From Treponema sp. (lineage in GTDB: Bacteria > Spirochaetota > Spirochaetia > Treponematales > Treponemataceae): a stretch of DNA of 53,870 bases. The stretch spans positions 1 to 53,870 of the forward strand of contig DUOS01000043.1 of the NCBI GenBank assembly GCA_012838745.1, written 5' to 3'. Below are positions 17,061-24,756 of this stretch, in pieces. The position numbers and the translations under genes were made by a program. The notes under the pieces are model-generated. The model did not search any database and had not been told where the DNA came from. It saw only the letters and a program-made list of their open reading frames with translations. Position 1 is the stretch's first letter; each line of letters opens with the position of its first letter.

Positions 17061-18545
17061 ATGAATTCTAAAAAAACTTGGCTTGGTGCACTTCTTTTTG
17101 CCTGCGCCCTTGTCGTTTTTACCCTAACGTCCCCTGTTTTATTTGCTCGGGATCGAAGTGAAGATGCAGCAGCATCTGAGCGATACCTTCAACTCTTTCA
17201 ATATGTCTTTGGGTTTGTCCGAGATAATTATGTTGATGAGATTGAACCTTCTTTACTATATAAGGGGGCAATGAAAGGGATGCTTGAGGCTATCGAAGAT
17301 CCCTACACTTCATATATAGATACCGATAGTATTTTGGGGCGCAACCTTCAGGATACAACAACAGGTGCTTTTGGTGGCGTAGGGCTTTCTATAACTAAGC
17401 CGTTTGTGTCCTCTATGGAAAAGCCGGCGTATGTAGAAGTTGCCGCTCCTATCGAAGATACACCGGGCTGGAAGGCTGGGATTGAGCCAGGCGACCTAAT
17501 TCTAGAAATTGATGGAACATCAACACCTGAGATAACCATGGAGAATGTTCTTGATCTCCTGCGTGGTCCCGTGGGAACTGATGTAGCAGTGCTTCTTCGT
17601 CGCGGGAAGGCCCTTGAATATACCGTTACCTTAACGAGGGCCCTTATCGAGGTTCCTACTGTTAAATACGCCATGATGGAGAATGGAATCGGATATCTAC
17701 GAATTATTGAATTTACGCCTCTAACTCCTGGCCGAGTTCAAGAAGCTTTAGATTCCTTTTCCAAAGAAGGGTATACCTCTCTGCTTATAGACTTGAGAAA
17801 TAACCCAGGTGGTTTGATTACCAGCGTGGTAGATGTTGCCGATAAATTTATTGATTCAGGCGTTATTGTTTCTACTCAGTCGCGCATTTCATATGAAAAT
17901 CGCGAATTTCTCGCTAAAAGCGGTAAGTCTATCGTACCTGCAGGATTTCCCATCGTGGTGCTTATAAATAAGGGCTCGGCAAGCGCCTCTGAAATCTTGG
18001 CTGGGGCGCTTAAAGACTATCACCTTGGATATTTAGTTGGTGAGACAACCTATGGCAAGGGTTCAGTCCAGCAGGTTATAGATTTGATGAACAACGACGC
18101 TATGAAAATGACTATGGCTCGCTATTATACTCCTAGTGGGGCGAATATTGATAAGCAGGGAATACCTCCCGATCACGCAGTGCTTATTCCAGAACTTACG
18201 GAAGAAGAAGAGAAAGCTCTTTCAGAATTGCTGAACACAACAATTATTGCAGATTATGTTGCAGGAAATAAAAATCTTTCCCATAAAGTTGCAGCATCCT
18301 ATGCTCGAGAACTTAAGAAAAAATATCCGGTTGAATTGAGGCTGCTTACTCGGTTAATCATGCAAGAATATTATCGAACCCATATAACACCGTTATATGA
18401 TCTTGAATTTGATATACAACTGAAGGCTGCAGTAGAAATTTTACTCGAGGGTAATCTTGGCGCATTGATTAAGGCTACGAGTACGGTACGAGAACTCCAA
18501 GAAACGGCAGAAAAAACTGTAGCAGCTGCCACTATTGGCGAATGA
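17061..18545 (+). CDS. S41 C-terminal processing peptidase (CtpA/Prc-like)
   Basis: The 494-aa periplasmic serine protease begins with a signal or anchor sequence (KKTWLGALLFACALVVF, ending near SPVLFARD). A PDZ domain spans about residues 90-190 (FGGVGLSITK, GWKAGIEPGDLILEIDG). The S41 catalytic core has LLIDLRNNPGGLI, the nucleophile Ser in NKGSASASEILAGALKDY and the Lys in GETTYGKGSVQQ. The family trims C-termini of envelope proteins. A longer frame from 16968 would precede the signal sequence and overlap the divergent gene. ATG 17061 gives a proper signal peptide and lies 6 nt after the -10 box. rsmE overlaps its end by 4 bp. Confidence 0.92.
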   Translation: MNSKKTWLGALLFACALVVFTLTSPVLFARDRSEDAAASERYLQLFQYVFGFVRDNYVDEIEPSLLYKGAMKGMLEAIEDPYTSYIDTDSILGRNLQDTTTGAFGGVGLSITKPFVSSMEKPAYVEVAAPIEDTPGWKAGIEPGDLILEIDGTSTPEITMENVLDLLRGPVGTDVAVLLRRGKALEYTVTLTRALIEVPTVKYAMMENGIGYLRIIEFTPLTPGRVQEALDSFSKEGYTSLLIDLRNNPGGLITSVVDVADKFIDSGVIVSTQSRISYENREFLAKSGKSIVPAGFPIVVLINKGSASASEILAGALKDYHLGYLVGETTYGKGSVQQVIDLMNNDAMKMTMARYYTPSGANIDKQGIPPDHAVLIPELTEEEEKALSELLNTTIIADYVAGNKNLSHKVAASYARELKKKYPVELRLLTRLIMQEYYRTHITPLYDLEFDIQLKAAVEILLEGNLGALIKATSTVRELQETAEKTVAAATIGE

Positions 18546-19351
18546 GACAGTTTCTCCTGCCTCAAATGCCACAAAACGGCCAGATTCAGATAACCGGCAG
18601 TGAATATCGGTATCTGGTTCAGGTCCTTCGCTTAAAAGTCGGGGCTCAACTGGACGGGCGTCTTCCTAATGGTAGTCTCTGTGCGCTCGAAGTTACAGAA
18701 ATCGAAAGAAAAGAAAAATTAGTTACGCTTGCCGTAGTCGGTGATTATGTTCAGCGTACAACTGCCGCAGGAGAGTCCGCACCTCCCCAAGCAGCGTTTT
18801 CAAACTCATTTCCGAAAATCATTCTCTTTCAATGGTTACTCAAGGGGCAAAAAATGGATTTAGTAATCCGACAAGCCACGGAAACAGGAGTTGCTGTAGT
18901 CGTTCCAGTAGCCGGAGCGCGGTCGCTTTCCATAGGTGCTGCAGATTCACGCAAGGATGAACGCTGGAAGAGAATTGTGCGAGAAGCGCGCCAACAAAGT
19001 GGTTCTCCGATAGCAACTCAGGTATATCAGGTTATTTCTCCTGATCAGGTTCCCGCAGTACGCCAAGAGTTTGCTTCCGCTGGTAATGCCTGCTCCCTTT
19101 TATTCACAGAAGCACCTCTTGCGTTAAAATCTATCCACCAGTATCTTGTAAATGGTGCTACAACCGTGGCACTGGTAAATGGTCCGGAGGGCGGGCTTTC
19201 CGCCGAAGAAGCGGAAGCGCTGAATGTAGAGGGTTTCCTGCCCGTCCATTTGAAAACGAATATTCTCAGGGCTGAGACCTGCGCGCTCTATGGCGTTGCA
19301 GCTGTGCAAAATGCCCTAACGGAGTTAGAATCGTGGCAGTTGAAAGGCTGA
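18542..19351 (+). CDS. rsmE: 16S rRNA (uracil-1498-N3)-methyltransferase
   Basis: This 269-aa SPOUT-class methyltransferase has a small N-terminal PUA-like domain (HY-like GSEYRYLVQVLRLKVGAQLDG) and the C-terminal knotted domain. Typical motifs are GQKMDLVIRQATETGV, RWKRIVREARQQSGS, the SAM-binding NGPEGGLSAEEAE and ILRAETCALYGVAAVQ. The start overlaps the protease stop (ATGA). The annotation rests on the full set of family motifs at normal length. The next gene starts inside its last 19 bp. Confidence 0.93.
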   Translation: MRQFLLPQMPQNGQIQITGSEYRYLVQVLRLKVGAQLDGRLPNGSLCALEVTEIERKEKLVTLAVVGDYVQRTTAAGESAPPQAAFSNSFPKIILFQWLLKGQKMDLVIRQATETGVAVVVPVAGARSLSIGAADSRKDERWKRIVREARQQSGSPIATQVYQVISPDQVPAVRQEFASAGNACSLLFTEAPLALKSIHQYLVNGATTVALVNGPEGGLSAEEAEALNVEGFLPVHLKTNILRAETCALYGVAAVQNALTELESWQLKG

Positions 19352-20076
19352 ACTTCCTGAATGTACCAATTGATGTAGTCCCAGAGGAAGACCTTGATTC
19401 GGTTATTCTTGACTTGCTCTCAAAAGACAAGCCCCAGCACATCATGCTTGTCTCTCTGTGGGACGTCCTACGTGCTCGCCATCGGGGGGAATTCCGTTTA
19501 ATGGTAGAAAAGGCCGCACTTGTGCTTCCTATTTCTCGTAGCCTTGTACGAGGAGCTCGTTTTCTTAAAAAAACACCGCCAGTGCGTCACTATCCATTTA
19601 CTTTAGTTATTACAGTTTTAGGTATTCTTGAACGGTACAATAAATCACTGTATGTTTTCGGTGCTCATAACCGGAGTCTGCTTCAGGCAGAGCGTAATCT
19701 TCGTAGTACCTTTCCTCGGTTGAGCCTTGTAGGTCGATTCCCTGGTTACTATCACCGTAACATGGAGAAAAAGATTTTGACGGCTATAACAAAGGCGAAC
19801 CCTTCGCTAACAATCGTGGGAAATGGAATACCTGCTGGGCAAAAGTGGATTCATCGAAATCGAAATCGTCTCCATAATGGTCTTTTTATCTGGAATGGGG
19901 ATGTTATTGATATTTTTTCTGAGCGCAAGCGCCGTATTTCTGAAAAAACCTTTGAACGGGGCCTTGAATACTTTCCTCTTATCCTAAAAAACCCCTTGAG
20001 AATTTTTAGAGTTGTTCAATACCTGTGGTATAGGGTATTATTACTGTATTACCGGTTGTTCCGGGGGCCTGCTTAA
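19333..20076 (+). CDS. WecG/TagA/CpsF-like glycosyltransferase (GTG start)
   Basis: The 247-aa protein resembles GT26 enzymes, which add N-acetylmannosamine-type sugars to lipid-linked intermediates. The supporting segments are the N-terminal FLNVPIDVV, SLYVFGAHNRSLLQAERNL (the VYLLGG-like strand), LVGRFPGYY and LTIVGNGIPAGQKWIHRN, followed by a basic membrane-association tail. The usual Asp-Gly of the substrate loop near residue 60 is not clearly visible, where VLPISRSLVRGARFL stands instead. The member may therefore be divergent or inactive. GTG 19333 has GGAG about 9 nt upstream and overlaps rsmE by 19 bp. Confidence 0.7.
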   Translation: MAVERLNFLNVPIDVVPEEDLDSVILDLLSKDKPQHIMLVSLWDVLRARHRGEFRLMVEKAALVLPISRSLVRGARFLKKTPPVRHYPFTLVITVLGILERYNKSLYVFGAHNRSLLQAERNLRSTFPRLSLVGRFPGYYHRNMEKKILTAITKANPSLTIVGNGIPAGQKWIHRNRNRLHNGLFIWNGDVIDIFSERKRRISEKTFERGLEYFPLILKNPLRIFRVVQYLWYRVLLLYYRLFRGPA

Positions 20077-20119
20077 TACATTCTACTTTTCCCCAGAAAA
20101 CACCGTAAAAGGAAATCTG

Positions 20120-21280
20120 GTGCGATCAATTTTCTATGTAACGACAGATACTAAAAACTTTGATATTTTTGAGCGGTTCTTACGAGGACGCTGTTCAGTG
20201 CGTGCAGTTTCCTCTCCGGCAGAGGCCCTTCGATTTGCTTCTGGACCACAGTACGACGCAATCCTTTTTGATCCGATTTTAACGAGCACTAATGGCAAAC
20301 ATCTTTTATCTCGACTGGTCTCAACTCCCACCCACTTACCTATTTTCATTCTAACGAGTGAGTATTGCTTTCATTTTCTGCGGTTTGCTCTTGAGCAGGG
20401 TGTTTGTGGTTATTATTTAATCCATGGGGGGTTAAATAAAGTTTTGCGTGATATTGAACTTGCTACTTCATTGGCTCAAGAAGGGCTGGTTACAATTCCT
20501 GGTATCTGCCGAGAATGCGGAACGTTTGAATGTGCTCTTTCTCCCTTGTTGGGACATGCTGCAAGCCAGTTTGTGGGGCAAAGCCCGGCTGTTATTTTAC
20601 TTCGACGTACTGTTCATTCAATGCGAGAGAGTTTTTCTCCTGTGGTCATACATGGAGAAAGTGGATCAGGTAAAGAACTAGTGGCTCATATGGTTCACGA
20701 TAATTCCCCTGCTTCTAATGGACCCTTTAAAGCCGTAAATGTTAGCTGTATTTGCAATACTCTTGCGGAAAGCCAGCTCTTTGGAACCGTTCGTGGTGCC
20801 TTTACCGGTGCAGAGTCTTGTCCAGGGCTTTTTGAACAAGCAAATGGCGGAACCTTGTTTTTAGACGAAATTGGCGAGCTCAACGTAACAATGCAGGCCA
20901 AACTTCTTCGAGTGCTGGAAGAGCACATGGTTACTCGTCTTGGTTCCGCAGAACCTCGGCCTATTCAAGTGCGAATCATTTGTGCTACCAATAAACGGTT
21001 GGCAACATTAGTAAAGAGTGGCGCGTTCCGGGCGGATTTGTATTATCGATTAGATGCCCTGCGGATACGGGTGCCTCCGCTTAGAAACCGGGTAGAAGAT
21101 ATCCCGCTCCTTGCGGCTTATCGGCTTCGAAATAAGCAAAAAAAGCTTTCTTTTCCTGCGCTTAAACGCTTGCACGCGTATCATTGGCCCGGCAATGTTC
21201 GTCAGTTGTTTCATTGTCTTGACCGAGCAGCCGGCGAAGCTTCATCAGGGGTTATTCATCCGGATCACATCGACTTTTAA
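20120..21280 (+). CDS. Sigma-54-dependent activator (NtrC-type) lacking a DNA-binding domain
   Basis: The 386-aa protein has a receiver-like N-terminal domain (IFYVTTDTKNFDIF, YDAILFDPILTS, IFILTSEY), a short Cys-rich linker (GICRECGTFECALSP) and a complete AAA+ sigma-54 interaction domain. In the latter the Walker A is GESGSGKELVAHMVH, the sigma-54 loop GAFTGA is at residues 226-231, Walker B is GGTLFLDEIGEL, and FRADLYYRLDALRI and WPGNVRQL follow. It ends at IHPDHIDF, where a Fis-type helix-turn-helix normally begins, so no DNA-binding domain exists. The receiver keeps the likely phospho-Asp, but the conserved Lys is replaced (YYLIHGG). A longer frame from 20012 overlaps the previous gene. 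GTG 20120 has AAGGAAA upstream. Its 3' end overlaps the convergent methyltransferase gene by 29 bp. Confidence 0.9.
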   Translation: MRSIFYVTTDTKNFDIFERFLRGRCSVRAVSSPAEALRFASGPQYDAILFDPILTSTNGKHLLSRLVSTPTHLPIFILTSEYCFHFLRFALEQGVCGYYLIHGGLNKVLRDIELATSLAQEGLVTIPGICRECGTFECALSPLLGHAASQFVGQSPAVILLRRTVHSMRESFSPVVIHGESGSGKELVAHMVHDNSPASNGPFKAVNVSCICNTLAESQLFGTVRGAFTGAESCPGLFEQANGGTLFLDEIGELNVTMQAKLLRVLEEHMVTRLGSAEPRPIQVRIICATNKRLATLVKSGAFRADLYYRLDALRIRVPPLRNRVEDIPLLAAYRLRNKQKKLSFPALKRLHAYHWPGNVRQLFHCLDRAAGEASSGVIHPDHIDF

Positions 21281-22031
21281 TAAAAGCCATGCAGTGAAAG
21301 AGTTTTTCAATGCGTTTAGCTTCACCTTCCGATAAACTTGCTCTAGCAAAAACTGACTCCAAAAACTGATCATGTTTAGAACGTCCTGAAAGCTGAAAAA
21401 GACCAAGCTTGTCGGTGTTTTCACCAATAGAAGCAACCATCTTTTGTATACGTTTTTGAGGTATAGGAATGTATCCTCGTTGTTTTTCGATTTCATGTGT
21501 GTAAAGGCTGTAAGTGATTATTTGGACGGCATGAGAAAGATTGAGCGATGGAAAGGCAGAATTAGACGGAATGTTAACTGCAACGGAGCAACAATCAATT
21601 TCTTCTTCGGTCAACCCTGTTCGTTCGTTGCCAAAAACTACTGCTGTAAATGATCGTGAATTCTTAAGTGCAAACTCTGCAAGTTGGCTGGGAGCCATTC
21701 CCCACGACTTTCTTTTTTGTCCCATGCGACGGGTTGTTCCGGCAACGAGGGTGCAGTCGCTTACAGCTTCTTGGAAACCCTTTGTGGTTGGTTCAAAAAA
21801 ACGGGCTTGTTCCCATACATCAAATGCATGTATGGCTAACGTGCGAATATGATCTTCTTGATAATCATTTTTATTTCCCACAATACGAAGGTCGAGACAG
21901 TTCATGTTTTTCATTGCTCGACAGACCGAGCCGATATTCCAGCTTCCTTCGGGGCGGCACAATACAATGGTGTAGGGTAGAGGTTTCACAAGGGGATTGT
22001 CCGGTAACGCACTTGTTATGTCAATATTCAT
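21252..22031 (-). CDS. TrmH/SpoU-family RNA methyltransferase, TrmJ-like
   Basis: The 259-aa SPOUT methyltransferase is most similar in motifs to TrmJ, which makes 2'-O-methyl at tRNA position 32. Visible motifs are LCRPEGSWNIGSVCRAMKNM, LVAGTTRR, FGNERTGLTEEEID (motif 2) and IPSNSAFPSLNLSHAVQIIT (motif 3). The target RNA is inferred. The ATG at 22031 lies 5 nt from a TATAAT box shared in part with the divergent SDR gene, so a leaderless transcript is likely. The start codons of these two genes are only 16 bp apart. Confidence 0.87.
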   Translation of the reverse strand: MNIDITSALPDNPLVKPLPYTIVLCRPEGSWNIGSVCRAMKNMNCLDLRIVGNKNDYQEDHIRTLAIHAFDVWEQARFFEPTTKGFQEAVSDCTLVAGTTRRMGQKRKSWGMAPSQLAEFALKNSRSFTAVVFGNERTGLTEEEIDCCSVAVNIPSNSAFPSLNLSHAVQIITYSLYTHEIEKQRGYIPIPQKRIQKMVASIGENTDKLGLFQLSGRSKHDQFLESVFARASLSEGEAKRIEKLFHCMAFIKSRCDPDE

Positions 22032-22041
22032 AGGGTATTAT
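22013..22041 (+). promoter_or_regulatory. Sigma-70 promoter of the SDR gene
   Basis: TTGTTA, 17 bp, TATTAT, then 6 nt to the ATG at 22048. The -35 and spacer lie inside the first codons of the divergent methyltransferase gene. Confidence 0.55.
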
Positions 22042-22042
22042 A
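22037..22042 (-). promoter_or_regulatory. -10 box of the TrmJ-like gene
   Basis: TATAAT on the minus strand, 5 nt before the ATG at 22031, overlapping the -10 of the divergent gene. No convincing -35 box was found. Confidence 0.45.
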
Positions 22043-22047
22043 ATGAC

Positions 22048-22743
22048 ATGGACGTTCTGTTTTCAGGAAAAAAAGCTCTTATTGTTGGTGGTACTAGCGG
22101 GATTGGCCTCAGTATTGCCCGTGAACTCGAACGTGAAGGGGCCCTAGTGAGTATTGTTGGGCGCACGGCAGTTTCTGGTATGGATGTTTCTTTGCTTGAT
22201 CTTAATCTTTCTCAAAATTGTGTAAAAGTACTTGAAATGGCTGGGGTCTGTGATATCCTAGTTGTTGCACGGGGGCCTTTTATGCAGGCCACTCTTGATG
22301 AAACAACACCGGAAGCTTGGGAATCGCTTGTTTTTTCCAACTTAGTATTTCCTGGACAGCTTGTATCGGCAGCGCTACCTTCCATGCGGTCAAATCACTG
22401 GGGTAGGATTTTGTTGTTTGGCGGCACTCGAACAGATAGAATTAGAGGATTTCGGACTAATGCTGCATATGCAGCTGCTAAAACAGGTCTTTCATCTCTG
22501 GTGCTTTCTGTTGCTGAAGAGTATGCCAAAGAAGGAATAACCTGCAATGCTCTGTGTCCTGGTTTTGTTGACTCTCCTTTGTTGGACTCAACGGAACGGA
22601 TCCGATTACAACAGAAAAGTCCGGGTGCAACTTTGATTAGTGTAAGGGAAGTAACCGAAACAGCGCTTTTTCTAATAAAATCGGCCGCAATAAACGGTAC
22701 AGTCCTCCGCATTGATCGCGGATGGGCCCCCTCCTTTGTTTGA
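22048..22743 (+). CDS. Short-chain dehydrogenase/reductase (SDR)
   Basis: The 231-aa classical SDR has the Rossmann motif ALIVGGTSGIGLSIARELE at the N-terminus, LVVARGPFM where NNAG is usual, and the catalytic YAAAK. The Ser normally 13 residues before the Tyr is absent: the segment reads LFGGTRTDRIRG, with Thr nearby. A C-terminal GFVDSPLLD and INGTVLRIDRGWAP match FabG-like members. Substrate unknown. A frame from 21997 is longer but overlaps the divergent gene; ATG 22048 fits the promoter and the fold. Confidence 0.85.
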   Translation: MDVLFSGKKALIVGGTSGIGLSIARELEREGALVSIVGRTAVSGMDVSLLDLNLSQNCVKVLEMAGVCDILVVARGPFMQATLDETTPEAWESLVFSNLVFPGQLVSAALPSMRSNHWGRILLFGGTRTDRIRGFRTNAAYAAAKTGLSSLVLSVAEEYAKEGITCNALCPGFVDSPLLDSTERIRLQQKSPGATLISVREVTETALFLIKSAAINGTVLRIDRGWAPSFV

Positions 22744-22768
22744 CAATTTAATTTATTGTGTTTATAGT
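22740..22768 (+). promoter_or_regulatory. Strong sigma-70 promoter of the STAS gene
   Basis: TTGACA, 17 bp, TATAGT, starting at the last base of the SDR coding sequence. It gives a leader of about 40 nt with AGGAG before the ATG at 22814. Confidence 0.75.
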
Positions 22769-22813
22769 AATGTTATTACTGGAAGGGCCGATATTGTAGA
22801 CGGTAGGAGCTAT

Positions 22814-23365
22814 ATGAATAACAACAGCATTATTCCAGGATTTGATGACGAGAAAGATGATAGTCTAAAAATCCGTTTGGAAAAAGTTGATGACGTAGAA
22901 GGGTGTATCATTTTATTTCTCAACGGTTATATTGATACTTACAATTCCAGCTTTTTCCAGAAGCGCGTGTCCAAAATAGTAGAAAGTGGCTTTATTCGTC
23001 TTATTTTTAATTGTGGGGCGTTGAACTATGTTTCATCTACTGGAATTGGTTCTTTTACAGCATTTTTGAAAACCGTTAAGCCTAAGGGTGGAGACGTAGT
23101 TTTGTTAGAAATACAGCCAAAGGTATACGAAGTATTCCAGTTGCTGGGTTTTTCTCAATTTTTTAATATAAAGGATTCTCTTGGTGAATCCATCGCTTTT
23201 TTCAAATCAAGTGGCATAGAAATAAAAACAGAAGTTTTTCCAAAAATATTTGCCTGTCCTATTTGTTCTAAGAAATTGAAAGCTACTAAGTCGGGTAGAT
23301 TCCGCTGTTCTGAGTGTAAAACTATACTAGCTATAGACAACAATGGCCAAGTTTTTCTTGGATAA
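22814..23365 (+). CDS. STAS-domain protein with C-terminal zinc ribbon
   Basis: In this 183-aa protein, residues 18-125 resemble an anti-sigma-factor antagonist (SpoIIAA-like STAS): GCIILFLNGYIDTYNS, FNCGALNYVSSTGIGSF (site of the phospho-Ser) and VVLLEIQPKVYEVFQLLGFS. A C-terminal extension has CPICSKKL followed by FRCSECKTIL, a four-Cys zinc ribbon. The fusion is unusual for a partner-switch antagonist. No anti-sigma kinase or PP2C phosphatase gene is adjacent. The ATG at 22814 is chosen over 22712 because of its SD (TAGGAGCTAT) and the strong promoter between the two. Confidence 0.85.
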   Translation: MNNNSIIPGFDDEKDDSLKIRLEKVDDVEGCIILFLNGYIDTYNSSFFQKRVSKIVESGFIRLIFNCGALNYVSSTGIGSFTAFLKTVKPKGGDVVLLEIQPKVYEVFQLLGFSQFFNIKDSLGESIAFFKSSGIEIKTEVFPKIFACPICSKKLKATKSGRFRCSECKTILAIDNNGQVFLG

Positions 23366-23385
23366 TATCAAGATAGTGACGAATT

Positions 23386-23411
23386 AAGGCGGGTTTTTCC
23401 CGCCTTTTTTT
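23386..23411 (+). terminator. Intrinsic terminator of the STAS gene
   Basis: Stem AAGGCGGG / CCCGCCTT with loop TTTTT and a run of seven or more T. It lies 20 nt after the stop codon. Confidence 0.9.
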
Positions 23412-23705
23412 GTTTGTGCATAACTTGTGCAAAGATTTTCTAAGATTAACTAAATTTTATTAACTTTCTCCACCATAAACAATTAAATTTTTAAATAAAT
23501 ATGGACAGTTAGTGGAGAAACGTTTTAATTCCTTACTACGCAAATAATTGATGAAAACAGGGCTTGACACGATTTTTAATTTCTTCTTATTCAGATTTGC
23601 TTGCCTTGTAAAGAAATGCAGAATACTGAAGATTTTAATATGGGATAACCTGTGGATAACTTGTTATTAGTTATATGGAATTCGTTGCGCTGTAAAGAAA
23701 AGCTC
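23412..23705. other. AT-rich intergenic region with DnaA-box-like sites and a long inverted repeat
   Basis: There is no coding frame. It holds TGTGCATAA (23415-23423) and TGTGGATAA (23651-23659), whose complements TTATGCACA and TTATCCACA fit the DnaA box. A perfect 9-bp inverted repeat TTTCTCCAC (23465-23473) / GTGGAGAAA (23512-23520) encloses a 38-bp, very AT-rich core. An imperfect direct repeat (GTAAAGAAA followed by TGCAGA and TACT) occurs at 23608 and 23692. This could be a replication-origin remnant, a DnaA-responsive control region, or chance. Confidence 0.4.
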
Positions 23706-23735
23706 TTGCAGATACTAGTGAGTGCGTGATACTAT
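23706..23735 (+). promoter_or_regulatory. Sigma-70 promoter of the LptF/G-like pair
   Basis: TTGCAG, 18 bp, TACTAT, then 7 nt to the ATG at 23743. No SD; leaderless architecture. Confidence 0.55.
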
Positions 23736-23742
23736 TTTTTAT

Positions 23743-24756
23743 ATGAAAAACACACTGATGGTTCCACTCGTGTTTTTTTTAAACTTCACGTTGTGGATAC
23801 TTGCTGTTTCATTTTTCTCGGTGTTTTCCTCATATAATGGCATTATGTCCCTTGCGATTGGGTCAACTGGTGTCTTTTTTTTAGAATGCTTATATCGAGT
23901 TGTCTATTATTTACCAGTTTGTTTATCCCTTGCTCTTGTTACGGTGTTTTTCTTTTTAATGCGCCACCGAACTATTTATTGGATTACTGTTTTACTTCTT
24001 CTTATATCTCTTATTGTAACAATCTTCCTTATAATGCCTGTTTCTTACCGACTCATAGAAAAGAACTCTTGGGCTTTTCTTCAAAACCGTTCTGTTCTTA
24101 CTAGTTCTTCCAGGCAAGTATATTCTCCCGGTGTTTTAAGACCAGATATAGATGGATCGCGAATGGTTTGGCTTTCTGTCCATGAATCGGGCAAAATAGT
24201 TCGTAGACTTGTTGTTGCTCGGACAAGTGAAACCAATTCTGCCCTCGTTGTTTATCCTGAAGCAACTTACGATTTAGCAACACGGAATCTAGTAGCTGAT
24301 GGAACGGTTGTCGTAAAGCAAGCCGGCGGAGAAGATCCTCTTTTTTCCAATGTTTTTTCACCGCCTCAAGTTGTAGCCTTAGTGGCTAATCGAGTAGATG
24401 TGGTGATGGACGCTTTTTTAACTGCAGTTAGTCGAGGTTTTTATTCATATGCACTATTCTCACTCGTCTTTTTTGGCTCTGTTACTTTGTTGTGGTTATT
24501 ATGCAACGCAACCGGATGGCGCCTTTTGAATATATTGCTTACCTTTGCTGCTCTTTTTTACCTGTATGCAGTATATCCGCTTTTTTCTCATGGAAGCCTT
24601 GTGCTTTTTGCCCTTCGCATTCTTCCTTCGCGATTTCCTTCTGAAATGATTCCATCGCTGTTTTATGCCACGCAAGCGGTTCTTTTTGCCATCATTGGTG
24701 CTATCGTTTTTACTCGAAGGTTGATTCGGCTCGGTGGGCGGAGGGACGAGATATGA
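23743..24756 (+). CDS. Membrane protein with LptF/LptG-like 3+3 helix layout
   Basis: The 337-aa protein has three N-terminal transmembrane helices (around VPLVFFLNFTLWILAVSFF, VVYYLPVCLSLALVTVFFF, ITVLLLLISLIVTIFLIMP). A soluble domain of about 120 residues, rich in beta strands, follows (VLRPDIDGSRMVWLSVHESG, LVVYPEATYDLATRNLVADG). Three C-terminal helices end the protein. This arrangement matches LptF/LptG permeases of the envelope lipid exporter, though sequence similarity is weak. It overlaps the next gene, a second protein of the same topology, by 4 bp. In known Lpt systems F and G form a heterodimer, so a paired role is plausible. ATG 23743 is preferred over an upstream in-frame start at 23722 on promoter spacing. 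Confidence 0.6.
   Translation: MKNTLMVPLVFFLNFTLWILAVSFFSVFSSYNGIMSLAIGSTGVFFLECLYRVVYYLPVCLSLALVTVFFFLMRHRTIYWITVLLLLISLIVTIFLIMPVSYRLIEKNSWAFLQNRSVLTSSSRQVYSPGVLRPDIDGSRMVWLSVHESGKIVRRLVVARTSETNSALVVYPEATYDLATRNLVADGTVVVKQAGGEDPLFSNVFSPPQVVALVANRVDVVMDAFLTAVSRGFYSYALFSLVFFGSVTLLWLLCNATGWRLLNILLTFAALFYLYAVYPLFSHGSLVLFALRILPSRFPSEMIPSLFYATQAVLFAIIGAIVFTRRLIRLGGRRDEI

Noticed and set aside
20012-20119. Upstream extension of the sigma-54 activator into the glycosyltransferase gene
   Set aside because: The extra residues are hydrophobic and Cys-rich with no receiver homology. GTG 20120 has a ribosome site and gives the expected receiver start.
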